From an uncultured Pelagibacteraceae bacterium (GTDB taxonomy: Bacteria > Pseudomonadota > Alphaproteobacteria > Pelagibacterales > Pelagibacteraceae), in the NCBI GenBank assembly GCA_902570505.1, contig CACFYR010000001.1, positions 1 through 64,000 of the forward strand: DNA of 64,000 nucleotides. The letters run 5' to 3'. The first letter of the stretch is position 1. Every line of letters begins with the position of its first letter. A program made the position numbers and the translations under genes. The notes under the pieces are model-generated. The model saw only the letters and a program-made list of their open reading frames with translations. It did not search any database and was not told where the DNA came from. Below are positions 38,845 through 46,925 of this stretch, piece after piece.

Positions 38845-39999
38845 CTATCTAAATCTTAAATTTTTTCTACTTAGGTCGCTAATTTTTGTGCAACCCATTA
38901 ACTTCATATCCCTTTCAAGTTCACTTTTATATTGACTTAATGCTCTTTCGACTCCAGCTTGTCCAGCTGCAGCGAGTGCATACAAATATAATCTTCCACC
39001 CGCGCAAGCTTTAGCACCTAAAGATAAAGCTTTAAGCATATGTGTCCCTCTCTGAAATCCTCCCTCACAAATTACATCTAACTTGTCTCCAACTGCATCA
39101 ACTATTTCTGCAATTTGATCAAATGGAGATCTTGATCCATCTAGTTGTCTGCCTCCGTGGTTTGATACCATTATACCTGTGCAACCAATATCAACTGCTC
39201 TTTTGGCATCTTCAACACTCATTACTCCTTTTAATGCAAAATGACCTCCCCACTGTGAACATAATTTTTCGGCGTCGTTCCAATTCATTGATTGATCCAA
39301 CATTGTAGAAAAGTAATTACCTATTGATGTATTTGTGTTAGTTCCTTCATCCAAATAATCTTGAATATGAGGTAACTCAAATTTCCCTTTAGTTAAGTAA
39401 TTTATTCCCCACATTGGTTTTGTCGCAAAACTAAATAAACTGGATAAAGTAAGTTTAGGAGGAGAAGTAAAGCCAGTTCTTAAATCTCTTTCTCTGTTCC
39501 CACCTGTTATTGTATCAACTGTTAATGCCATAACATCAAATTTAGCTGCTTTAGCTCTTTCTAAACATGAGTCGTTTAAACCTCTGTCTTTATGGAAATA
39601 AAATTGAAACATCTTAGGAGTGTCAATAAGTGAAGATATTTCCTCAACGCTAACAGTAGCTAGTGCTGAAACTCCAAACATCGTTTTAAATTTTTGTGCT
39701 GCTTTACCCACTGCTCTTTCACCATCGTAATGAAATAGTCTTTGTAAAGCTGTTGGTGAACAGTAAAAAGGCAGATCAAGTTTTTTGCCAAATATTGTTG
39801 TGGATAAATCAACATTTTCAACACCCCTTAAAACATTAGGGACTAAATCAACATCGTTAAAAGAAGAAGTATTTCTGTTGTATGTTATTTCATCATCTGC
39901 AGCACCATCAATATAGTGAAATATTGGGGACGGCAATCTTTGCTTAGCTAATTTTCTAAAATCTCCGAAATTATGACAATCTTTTAAATTCATTAACAT
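38845..39999 (-). CDS. FMN-dependent L-2-hydroxyacid dehydrogenase (LldD family), copy 2
   Basis: A 384-residue paralogue of the next gene, with the same order of motifs: FHYIDGAADDE, YCSPTALQRLF, LTVDTITGGNRERD and SNHGGRQLDGSRSPFDQI. Aligning the N-termini of the two copies favours the second ATG (39993, MNLKDCHNFGDF) over the first. The copies differ substantially between the FMN motifs and the signature, so they are not a recent duplication and probably differ in substrate. A 2-base gap separates them, indicating co-transcription. Confidence 0.92.
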   Translation of the reverse strand: MLMNLKDCHNFGDFRKLAKQRLPSPIFHYIDGAADDEITYNRNTSSFNDVDLVPNVLRGVENVDLSTTIFGKKLDLPFYCSPTALQRLFHYDGERAVGKAAQKFKTMFGVSALATVSVEEISSLIDTPKMFQFYFHKDRGLNDSCLERAKAAKFDVMALTVDTITGGNRERDLRTGFTSPPKLTLSSLFSFATKPMWGINYLTKGKFELPHIQDYLDEGTNTNTSIGNYFSTMLDQSMNWNDAEKLCSQWGGHFALKGVMSVEDAKRAVDIGCTGIMVSNHGGRQLDGSRSPFDQIAEIVDAVGDKLDVICEGGFQRGTHMLKALSLGAKACAGGRLYLYALAAAGQAGVERALSQYKSELERDMKLMGCTKISDLSRKNLRFR

Positions 40000-40002
40000 T
40001 TG

Positions 40003-40515
40003 TTAAAACCTTTTTAGGAAATTAAACATATAACTATTTGCCCCAGGGTTTTTATCACCAATACTCGCATTAGATATGTGATTATATGAAAAGCCTAATT
40101 CAGAGTTTTTAAACAAATCCAAAGATAAATGCATCTCACTTTTAAACTCGATAATATGCCCTAGGTCTTTTCCGTCACCTTCACCATATAAACCAGGAGT
40201 GAAACTTGGAATTATATTCAAAGATCCAATCTTATATTGAGCTTGGACACCTGTATAAAAATATTTTGCATTATCAGCAGTAAACATAAATCCAGTTACT
40301 GGAGACAAAGTGCCTAAGAAACTTTCTCTTAATAAGTTTTCATTTTGGTGTTGAATTCCAAATAGAGTTGATTTTGCTCCCTCATCACTAAAGTCGAAAG
40401 TACCAGAATAAAAATTCCACTGATGTTCTTTGTCAAATACTACTTTATCTTCTGCATAGCATTTAATAGCTAGCGTAATACTAATAAGAATATATCCAAA
40501 ATATTTCAAAATCAT
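40003..40515 (-). CDS. PagL-like acyloxyacyl hydrolase family outer-membrane protein
   Basis: A 170-residue protein with a signal peptide (about 1-21, cleavage near CYA-ED) followed by alternating beta strands, ending in aromatic Phe as outer-membrane barrels do. The C-terminal motif GFSYNHISNASIGDKNPGAN matches the PagL lipid A 3-O-deacylase active-site region, with His 146 and Ser 148. In Pseudomonas PagL the third residue is a Glu 14 positions after the His; here that position is Asn 160. Lipid A remodelling is therefore a possibility, not a certainty. It lies 3 bases before the lldD pair and 7 after ccmH. Confidence 0.72.
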   Translation of the reverse strand: MILKYFGYILISITLAIKCYAEDKVVFDKEHQWNFYSGTFDFSDEGAKSTLFGIQHQNENLLRESFLGTLSPVTGFMFTADNAKYFYTGVQAQYKIGSLNIIPSFTPGLYGEGDGKDLGHIIEFKSEMHLSLDLFKNSELGFSYNHISNASIGDKNPGANSYMFNFLKRF

Positions 40516-40522
40516 TTTTTCG

Positions 40523-40891
40523 TTACTTGATAATAATTACTTTTCTGAATATTAATAGTCCTCCAAAAATAAACAAAATCAACGGTATTGACCAAAGAAG
40601 GATTGTGTTTTTATCAAGTTTTGGATCATATATAATCCAATCTCCATATTTAACTTTTAAGTAATCATAAATTTCTTCATCGGTTTGACCCTCGTCAATT
40701 TTCTTAATAATTAAATCTCGTATACTTAGGGCAAATTCAGATTGAGAGTCGTACACTGATTGACCTTGGCAAATTAAACATCTCAAATTTTTAGAAACTT
40801 TATCTATTCTTTTTATTTTTTCATCCGCAAAGCTATAATTGATAAATAGAAAAAATATTAATAATAACTTGATATTAAATTTACTGTTCAT
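40523..40891 (-). CDS. ccmH: Cytochrome c maturation protein CcmH/CcmL
   Basis: Short CcmH (CcmL/CycL type), 122 residues, acting as apocytochrome c thiol reductase in the periplasm. A signal peptide (to about residue 22) precedes the redox motif LRCLICQGQS (Cys 38 and 41), and a C-terminal membrane helix (about 98-116) follows YGDWIIYDPKL. The ATG overlaps the ccmG stop (ATGA). The CcmI/CycH TPR extension found in longer CcmH proteins is not part of this gene. Confidence 0.94.
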   Translation of the reverse strand: MNSKFNIKLLLIFFLFINYSFADEKIKRIDKVSKNLRCLICQGQSVYDSQSEFALSIRDLIIKKIDEGQTDEEIYDYLKVKYGDWIIYDPKLDKNTILLWSIPLILFIFGGLLIFRKVIIIK

Positions 40892-41418
40892 TGGTTTACT
40901 AATGATTGAATTTCTTTGATATTTTCTTCATTAATTGGTCCTAAATATTTTTTAATTATTTTTTTATTTATATTATTTATCAAATAAGTTTCTGGAACTC
41001 CATACGCTCCTATTTCAATGGAAATTAATCCATTTTCATCTTTAAGAATAATATCGTAAGGGTTTCCTAGTTCTGAAAGAAAGGATTTAGCATTTTCGAA
41101 CTTATCTTTGTAATTTAAACCTATCAAATCTGCCTCGATGTTTTCTCTAAGTTCAGTTAAATTTTTATGTTCTTTCCTACAAGGTAAGCACCATGATGAC
41201 CAAATATTGAGAATTATATATTTTTTATCAGGTGAAATATTTTTAAAATTTATTTTTTTATTTGAAAAAAACTCATAGCTTTCAAAATTTTCGATTTTTT
41301 TGTAAACAATATTTTCGGTGGTATAGTAATTATTTTTGTTCAGACCTAAATAAAGGGTAAAAAATATAAAAATTGTTGAGGACAAAATTAAGAATAATTT
41401 TATTTTCTTATTTACCAT
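40888..41418 (-). CDS. ccmG: Thioredoxin-like CcmG/DsbE
   Basis: Membrane-anchored periplasmic thiol-disulfide oxidoreductase that keeps apocytochrome c reduced. The 176-residue protein has one N-terminal membrane helix (about 6-24) and a thioredoxin domain with the WCLPC active site (Cys 77 and 80), LNIWSSWC before it, and a cis-Pro region YGVPETYLI. It overlaps ccmF at its start and ccmH at its end, which indicates an operon. Confidence 0.94.
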   Translation of the reverse strand: MVNKKIKLFLILSSTIFIFFTLYLGLNKNNYYTTENIVYKKIENFESYEFFSNKKINFKNISPDKKYIILNIWSSWCLPCRKEHKNLTELRENIEADLIGLNYKDKFENAKSFLSELGNPYDIILKDENGLISIEIGAYGVPETYLINNINKKIIKKYLGPINEENIKEIQSLVNQ

Positions 41419-43282
41419 ATTTTATAACTGCTAAGGTCCCCCCAAATGCTAGCATAATGATAGATATCCAAATCCAGATCATAAAAGGTTTATGTTGATA
41501 TCTTACATTAAAAATTTCGTTATCTTTAAGCAAAGTAAAGACTATAAAATTATCATTAAATAAATTAGTTTTAATGTCGGCCTCACTTGTTGAAATGACT
41601 GGTTGGTTATATATTCTAATTTCTGGATTAAATCTTAATGTATTTTTCCCACTGTCAATAACCTCAAAATCTCCTCTTAGAAGCTTGTAGTTATCTTTTT
41701 CATCAAAGTTAATACCCTTAAATTTAATTGTTTTATCTATAAATTTTAGTTCGTCACCAACTTTCATATTGGAGTTAAATTCCTCTGAGTAAATTCCATT
41801 TAAAAGAATACTCAAAATAAGAATACTAAAAGAAAAATGAGAAATTTTTTGAGGAATTTGTACAGATTTACTAAAAAAATCATATAGGCTATTCAATACA
41901 AGAAATATCGAAGCAGCAATTAAAAAACTAGAAAAAAGATAACTAACACTTGAATTAGAAAATATTATGTATGCAATAATTAATGATGATATAAAGACAA
42001 TTATTTGTGTATAATTTATTTTTTTTAGTTTGTCTTTGATCCATTTAACTCTAGGCCCAAATGACATAAAGATAAAAAAAGGTATAAGAAAGGGTATCAT
42101 CAGTTTTTGGTAAAAAGGTGGTCCCACTGATATTTTTTCATTAGTAAAAACTTCTAGAAATATTGGATATATAGTACCTATTAAAACTACAGATAAAAAA
42201 TACATCATAAACCAATTGTTTACTAAAACTGCAGTTTCCTTACTTAAAATGTTAAAGTTATTTGAATTTTTTTTGTCATTTTCTAAATAAATAAATAGAA
42301 CGATGATTGCTAATAAAATTAAAAAGAACAAAAAAGTAAGTATGAACACTCCTCTCGATGGATCATTTGCGAAGGTATGAATAGAATTCAAAATTCCGGA
42401 TCTTACTAGAAAAGTTCCACTCATACTTAATGAGAAAGTTGCAATAGATAAAACTATGGTCCAGTTCTTTAAAGCATTTCTTTTTTCTAGTACTAGAATT
42501 GTATGCAATAAAGCTGTTAGACAAAACCATGGCATCAAAGAAACATTTTCTACTGGATCCCAGAACCAAAAACCACCCCATCCAAGCTCATAGTAAGCCC
42601 ATATTGAACCTAGCATAATGCCAAGTGTTAAAAAAATCCAAGAAAGAAATACCCATTTTTTTATTTGTTTCGCCCATTCTGAGTTAACAGTATTATTTAT
42701 AACTGCAGCCAGAGAAGATGAAAATATTAATGAGGTGCCAACATAACCAATATATAGAATTGGAGGGTGAATTGCTAAAGCAGGGTCTTGTAAAATCGGA
42801 TTAAGACCCAGTCCTTCTAAAGGTACCGGAAATATATAATCAAATGGGTTAGATGTGATAATTATAAAAAGTAAAAATCCTAATATAATTATTTCTTGAA
42901 ATATAACTGTCAATAATTTGTATTTATTGTCGTAATTTTTTGTATCTAATATAAATAAAAAAAGAAATAAAACTAAAACCAAAAGCCATAAAAGCAAACT
43001 TCCCTCATGATTTCCCCATACACCTGAAATTTTATAGAAAAATGGTTTTTCAGTATGAGAGTTATTATAAACTGTTATATTGCTAAAATCTGACGATACA
43101 AATGCAATCAATAAACATGAAAAACTAAAAATTACAAAAAATAATTGTAAAGTAATTATAGTGTAAATCTTTTTTAGAAAAATTTTAGATTGATTTCCTA
43201 TAAGTTTTGCCGATTGTAATATAATTAAAAATGCAAAGATAGTACAAAAAATCAGTGAGTAAGAACCTAGGTGGCTAATCAT
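41408..43282 (-). CDS. ccmF: Cytochrome c heme lyase subunit CcmF
   Basis: Large integral membrane heme lyase component, 624 residues with many helices. The tryptophan-rich heme-handling WWD motif is visible as [19 protein letters not shown], with [14 protein letters not shown] and [19 protein letters not shown] nearby, all CcmF signatures. It joins heme from holo-CcmE to apocytochrome c with CcmH. The start overlaps the ccmE stop by 8 bases. Confidence 0.97.
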   Translation of the reverse strand: MISHLGSYSLIFCTIFAFLIILQSAKLIGNQSKIFLKKIYTIITLQLFFVIFSFSCLLIAFVSSDFSNITVYNNSHTEKPFFYKISGVWGNHEGSLLLWLLVLVLFLFLFILDTKNYDNKYKLLTVIFQEIIILGFLLFIIITSNPFDYIFPVPLEGLGLNPILQDPALAIHPPILYIGYVGTSLIFSSSLAAVINNTVNSEWAKQIKKWVFLSWIFLTLGIMLGSIWAYYELGWGGFWFWDPVENVSLMPWFCLTALLHTILVLEKRNALKNWTIVLSIATFSLSMSGTFLVRSGILNSIHTFANDPSRGVFILTFLFFLILLAIIVLFIYLENDKKNSNNFNILSKETAVLVNNWFMMYFLSVVLIGTIYPIFLEVFTNEKISVGPPFYQKLMIPFLIPFFIFMSFGPRVKWIKDKLKKINYTQIIVFISSLIIAYIIFSNSSVSYLFSSFLIAASIFLVLNSLYDFFSKSVQIPQKISHFSFSILILSILLNGIYSEEFNSNMKVGDELKFIDKTIKFKGINFDEKDNYKLLRGDFEVIDSGKNTLRFNPEIRIYNQPVISTSEADIKTNLFNDNFIVFTLLKDNEIFNVRYQHKPFMIWIWISIIMLAFGGTLAVIKYGK

Positions 43283-43700
43283 TATTTGTTTCTAAAGCTT
43301 CTTTAACTTCTGGTGGCATATAATTTTCGTCATGCTTAGCTAAAATTTTATTTGCGATAAAAAATCTTCTATCTTGAATAAAACCTTCCGCAACTACTCC
43401 TTTTCCCTCTTCAAATAGATTGGGTATAATGCCAGAATACTTTACTCGAATTTCATTTTTATAATCAGTAATTACAAAGTTTATCTCATTCGACATAATC
43501 TCTATAGAGTTTTTTTTTACCATACCACCAATTCTTACTTTTTTTTTTGTTAATTCGCTAAGATTTTGAATTTCAGTTGGGGACTTAAAGTAAACAACAT
43601 TTTCCTCTAGTGACTTCAAAATTAAGAAAACAATTAAAACTAAAGATAAAAATAATAAAAATAAAAAAGTAATTCTTAACTTTACTTTTTTACTAATCAT
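43275..43700 (-). CDS. ccmE: Heme chaperone CcmE
   Basis: Periplasmic, membrane-anchored heme chaperone of 141 residues. It has an N-terminal helix (about 9-27), an OB-fold beta-barrel ([15 protein letters not shown] to [12 protein letters not shown]) and the covalent heme histidine in the [10 protein letters not shown] motif near the C-terminus. Its stop overlaps the start of ccmF. Confidence 0.96.
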   Translation of the reverse strand: MISKKVKLRITFLFLLFLSLVLIVFLILKSLEENVVYFKSPTEIQNLSELTKKKVRIGGMVKKNSIEIMSNEINFVITDYKNEIRVKYSGIIPNLFEEGKGVVAEGFIQDRRFFIANKILAKHDENYMPPEVKEALETNND

Positions 43701-43711
43701 GAATTAATTAG

Positions 43712-43945
43712 TTAAATTTTAGAAATATTTGTAAATGCAAGTATCTCTTTGTAAGTCTCTTGTTTTCTTACAGTTTCAGAAACATCTTTTGTAAGATCAA
43801 AATATTTAGTTTTGAATTTTTTTTGCTCTTTTACTAACTGTAATTTAATTACTGTGTATAAACTAATAAAGCACACAAGCGTAAATATGAAAGATGACCA
43901 AACATATAAACCATAACCATTCATATTTATAAATTCGTAAATCAT
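43712..43945 (-). CDS. ccmD: CcmD-like heme exporter protein
   Basis: A 77-residue single-helix membrane protein (helix about 13-34) starting MIYEFINMNGYGLYVWSSF, followed by a basic and charged cytoplasmic tail. CcmD proteins keep heme on CcmE within the CcmABC complex. Assignment rests mainly on the aromatic YGLYVWxSF N-terminus, the topology and the position between ccmC and ccmE; the tail is somewhat longer than usual. The start overlaps the ccmC stop (ATGA). Confidence 0.82.
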   Translation of the reverse strand: MIYEFINMNGYGLYVWSSFIFTLVCFISLYTVIKLQLVKEQKKFKTKYFDLTKDVSETVRKQETYKEILAFTNISKI

Positions 43946-44637
43946 ATTCTATCTAATCCTTTATTTTTAATCTTTATCAGTTCTGTATTATATTTCATTA
44001 AAAATATTAAAATTGAAAAAAGTACAAATGCCGCAGTCATAATGAATAATGGCACCAACATTGAGCTATGTATAGAGGAACCTGAAAGAGTTATTGATGC
44101 TGGTTGATGTAACGTATTCCACCATTCTACGGAGAATTTAATTATAGGTAAATTTATAAGTCCTAGTATTGATATTAAAGACGTAACTTTATTAACGCTC
44201 GTTTTATTTTCAAGAATTCTCCAAGATAAAATATAAAGTATATAAAAAATACATAGTATAAGCATCGAAGTAATTCTCGCATCCCACGCCCACCAGGTTC
44301 CCCAAGTTGGACGCCCCCAAATTGATCCTGTTACTAAAGCAATTATATTAAATACCAAACCCGATGGAGCTAAACTTTTTGCAATTAATAAAAAATATTT
44401 ATTTTTAAATACTAAATTTCCCAAAGATAGAATAGCGATTAATGAAAAAATACCAACTGAAGTCCAAGCCGATGGAACATGCACATACATTATTCTAACG
44501 CTATCGCTTTGTTTATAATCCTCGGGTGATAATACAAGAGCTTCAATAACTCCAATTGAAAAAACTATTATAAATAGAATAAAAATATATTTTTGAGCTT
44601 TAAAACTCATTTTGCTTAATTTTATAAATGGTTGCAT
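43942..44637 (-). CDS. ccmC: Heme exporter/handling protein CcmC
   Basis: Six-helix membrane protein that presents heme to CcmE. Motifs are MYVHVPSAW (first heme His), GRPTWGTWWAWDARITSMLIL (WWD motif) and SVEWWNTLHQPASIT (second His). The ORF extends upstream to a TTG at 44646, but I prefer the ATG at 44637 (MQPFIKLSKMSF), giving 231 residues. ccmA and ccmB, the ABC exporter genes that usually precede ccmC, are absent here; a 172-base gap with a structured RNA candidate lies upstream instead. Confidence 0.95.
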   Translation of the reverse strand: MQPFIKLSKMSFKAQKYIFILFIIVFSIGVIEALVLSPEDYKQSDSVRIMYVHVPSAWTSVGIFSLIAILSLGNLVFKNKYFLLIAKSLAPSGLVFNIIALVTGSIWGRPTWGTWWAWDARITSMLILCIFYILYILSWRILENKTSVNKVTSLISILGLINLPIIKFSVEWWNTLHQPASITLSGSSIHSSMLVPLFIMTAAFVLFSILIFLMKYNTELIKIKNKGLDRI

Positions 44638-44660
44638 AAAAGACAACTATTTAATCATTA

Positions 44661-44757
44661 TGAAAATATTTTCTAGGGGAATTTCTGACCAAGAACACAG
44701 AGGGAGATAAATAAGGAAGAAGTTTGTGTCCTTGATCAGAATAATCTTAATATTTCA
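44661..44757 (-). ncRNA. Candidate structured small RNA between hspQ and ccmC
   Basis: Reading the minus strand, TTCTGATCAAGGACACA (44741-44725) can pair with TGTGTTCTTGGTCAGAA (44699-44683) to form an unbroken 17-bp helix with two G-U wobbles. On the plus strand the same two positions would be A-C mismatches, so the minus-strand RNA is the better folder. The 25-base loop is pyrimidine-rich (CUUCUUCCUUAUUUAUCUCC). An outer stem of 9 bp with one bulge (TGAAATATT with AATATTTTCA) closes the structure across asymmetric internal strands. The region has more G and C than other gaps here. It could be an sRNA or a ccmC leader; I recognise no known family. Confidence 0.6.
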
Positions 44758-44809
44758 AATAGATATGTCTAAGTTTTGAGTTAAATGTGTTTAAATATTG
44801 ACTGGGATA

Positions 44810-45130
44810 TTAATTAGACGGCTTAAAGTAGCTAGAACCTCTTTTGCCTGAAAATATTTCATTTATTAGAGGGTGTTTAATAGGTTCTTCTGAGTTATCC
44901 GCTAATAAATTTTGCTCGGATACATAAGCCTCGTAAGTAATTTCATCATTTTCAGCAAGCAGATGATAAAATGGTTGATCTTTTCTTGGTCTTACATTTT
45001 TAGGTATTGATTGATACCATTCCTCTGAATTATTAAATTCAAAATCCACATCATAAATGACACCCCTGAAATCAAAATGTCTGTGTTTTACAACGTCGCC
45101 TATTGAAAATTTTGCTTTTTGAACAGTCAC
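44810..45130 (-). CDS. hspQ: HspQ/YccV-like hemimethylated-DNA-binding domain protein
   Basis: A 106-residue soluble protein of the YccV family, starting at GTG. Family motifs are FSIGDVVKHRHFDFRGVIYDVD, the WYQSIP segment and PFYHLLAEN, followed by YVSEQNLL. In E. coli HspQ is a heat-shock protein and Lon specificity factor; the name hemimethylated DNA-binding comes from early work. It stands alone, between the RNA candidate and the divergent yciB. Confidence 0.93.
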   Translation of the reverse strand: MTVQKAKFSIGDVVKHRHFDFRGVIYDVDFEFNNSEEWYQSIPKNVRPRKDQPFYHLLAENDEITYEAYVSEQNLLADNSEEPIKHPLINEIFSGKRGSSYFKPSN

Positions 45131-45205
45131 TACATTAATATGGGGATTTAAAAGAAAAAATCAATAAAAAAACTTGAATGTTTTCTCAATCTGTTAATAT
45201 GTGTT

Positions 45206-45760
45206 GTGAATAAATCATTGATAAAATTTGTCACAGACTTTGGCCCGCTTTTAGTTTTTTTCAGTTTTTACTATAATAACGATAAAGATCTGAAGGTCGC
45301 TATACCACCATTTATAGTTGCAACATTAATTGCTCTAGTAATAGTTTGGTTTTTAGAAAAAAAAATTCCAATGATTCCTCTTGTTGGAGGTATTTTAATT
45401 ACTTTTTTTGGAGCACTTACAATTTATTTTGATAACCCAATTTTTATATATATTAAACCCACAGTGGTGAATATATTGTTTGGAACTATTTTAATTTTGG
45501 GGAAATTTTTTTCATCAGAACCTTTGTTAAAAAAATTTTTGGGAAAATCATTACTAATAAAGGATGAAGGCTGGTATATTTTAACAAATAGATGGATATA
45601 TTTTTTCTTTTTTTTAGCAGTATTAAACGAAATAGTTTGGAGAACTCAGTCTGAAGAATTTTGGGTAAACTTTAAAGTTTGGGGTTTATTACCAATTTCA
45701 TTCATATTTACGGCATTCCAAATTGGTTTAATAAATAAATACAAAATAGATGAAAACTAA
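45206..45760 (+). CDS. yciB: Inner-membrane septation protein A (YciB/IspZ)
   Basis: A 184-residue membrane protein with five helices; family motifs KFVTDFGPLLVFF at the N-terminus, MIPLVGGILITFFGALTIYF, the KPTVVNILFG stretch and LNEIVWR are all present. YciB is linked to cell-envelope integrity and septation. The only usable start is a GTG at 45206; no Shine-Dalgarno is evident, and a TAATAT sits just 7 bases upstream. It overlaps the next gene by 11 bases. Confidence 0.93.
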   Translation: MNKSLIKFVTDFGPLLVFFSFYYNNDKDLKVAIPPFIVATLIALVIVWFLEKKIPMIPLVGGILITFFGALTIYFDNPIFIYIKPTVVNILFGTILILGKFFSSEPLLKKFLGKSLLIKDEGWYILTNRWIYFFFFLAVLNEIVWRTQSEEFWVNFKVWGLLPISFIFTAFQIGLINKYKIDEN

Positions 45761-46094
45761 TTTAAAATTAATAATTAACAACAAATTCGACACAGATAAC
45801 AAAAAAAATTTTTTCGAAAAAAAAGAACTCAAAATAATACTAAATCTTTACGCGAAAATGGTATCAGAAGGATCATGGAAAGATTATGGATTATCTATTT
45901 CAACTAAACAAGTGGGTTTTAGTGTTTTTAAAAACGCAGCTGATAATGAAATGTATAAAATTTGTAAAAACTTTAAGCCTAACAATAAATATTTTAAATA
46001 CGTGATAACTGATTCAAAAGGTATAATTTATAAAAACTCAGATAATCTTGAAAATTTACTAAATAATACTAATTGGAAAAAGCTTCATAAATAA
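45750..46094 (+). CDS. DUF2794 family protein
   Basis: A 114-residue protein of the alphaproteobacterial DUF2794 family. Supporting features are ELKIILNLYAKMVSEGSWKDYGL and YKICKNFKPNNKYFKYVITDSKG, the family's typical core. No function is known. It overlaps yciB, and its stop abuts the stop of the convergent BI-1 gene with no gap. Confidence 0.85.
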   Translation: MKTNLKLIINNKFDTDNKKNFFEKKELKIILNLYAKMVSEGSWKDYGLSISTKQVGFSVFKNAADNEMYKICKNFKPNNKYFKYVITDSKGIIYKNSDNLENLLNNTNWKKLHK

Positions 46095-46856
46095 TTATCT
46101 TCTTTGTCCAAACAATCTTAACAGCATTATAAATAAGTTGATGAAATCTAAGTATAAAGTTAATGCTCCCATTATTGCCTTTTTACCCATTAACTCTCCA
46201 CTATCAGAAGCTACATACATATTTTTAATTTTTTGAGTATCATATGCTGTCAATCCTACGAATATTAGTACGCCTAAAATTGATATAACAAAGTACATCA
46301 TAGATGATTTTAAAAAAATATTTACTAATGATGCAATTATAATTCCTATTAACCCCATCATTAAAAAGGATCCCAATTTTGTAAGATCTCTTTTTGTGGT
46401 ATAACCGTAAATACTCATTGCACCAAACGTTGCAGAAGTAATAAAGAAAACTCTTGTTACACTTAATCCTGTATAAACTAATAGAATTGAGGAAAGTGAA
46501 AGACCCATCAGGCCTGCAAAAATCCAAAATACAGTTTGTGCTTTTGATGAGCTCATTTTATTAATACCAAAGCTCATATAAAAAACTATCCCTAAAGGTG
46601 CTAACATAATTATCCACTTCAAACCAGACAAGTAAATTGCATTACCAATTTCTGTTAAAGCGACTATTGAACCATCTGCACTAGTAACAACGGACATCTT
46701 AAATGTTAAAAGCGCAATAATTCCAGTTAGTAAAACACCGGTTGACATATAATTGTAGACTTTAAGCATGTAAGCTCTTAAGCCTTCATCTGTAACTGCA
46801 GCAGTTTTAGCAGTCGTTGTTTTATTTTTTAATATATTATCCCTGTTAAATTCCAT
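46095..46856 (-). CDS. Bax inhibitor-1/YccA family membrane protein
   Basis: Seven-helix membrane protein of about 253 residues from the ATG at 46856 (MEFNRDNILKNKTTTAKT). The ORF-track start at 46895 would add 13 residues without support. Family signatures are LRAYMLKVYNYMSTGVLLTG at the N-terminus, FWIFAGLMGLSLSSIL, and the C-terminal GLTAYDTQKIKNMY with ALTLYLDFINLF. BI-1/YccA proteins act as calcium leak channels or protease modulators in other organisms; the role here is unknown. Confidence 0.92.
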   Translation of the reverse strand: MEFNRDNILKNKTTTAKTAAVTDEGLRAYMLKVYNYMSTGVLLTGIIALLTFKMSVVTSADGSIVALTEIGNAIYLSGLKWIIMLAPLGIVFYMSFGINKMSSSKAQTVFWIFAGLMGLSLSSILLVYTGLSVTRVFFITSATFGAMSIYGYTTKRDLTKLGSFLMMGLIGIIIASLVNIFLKSSMMYFVISILGVLIFVGLTAYDTQKIKNMYVASDSGELMGKKAIMGALTLYLDFINLFIMLLRLFGQRR

Positions 46857-46925
46857 ACTTAATATATAGTGATAATTTGATATATTTTCAAGCAATCAAA
46901 GTAAAATTACTTATAGTTTACAATT

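Noticed and set aside
44661-44757. 6S RNA or 4.5S SRP RNA
   Set aside because: The closing stem, bubble and apical stem recall 6S RNA, but the element is short (about 97 bases) and I see no family sequence signature; the SRP tetraloop and GGAAGCAGCC-type motif are absent.
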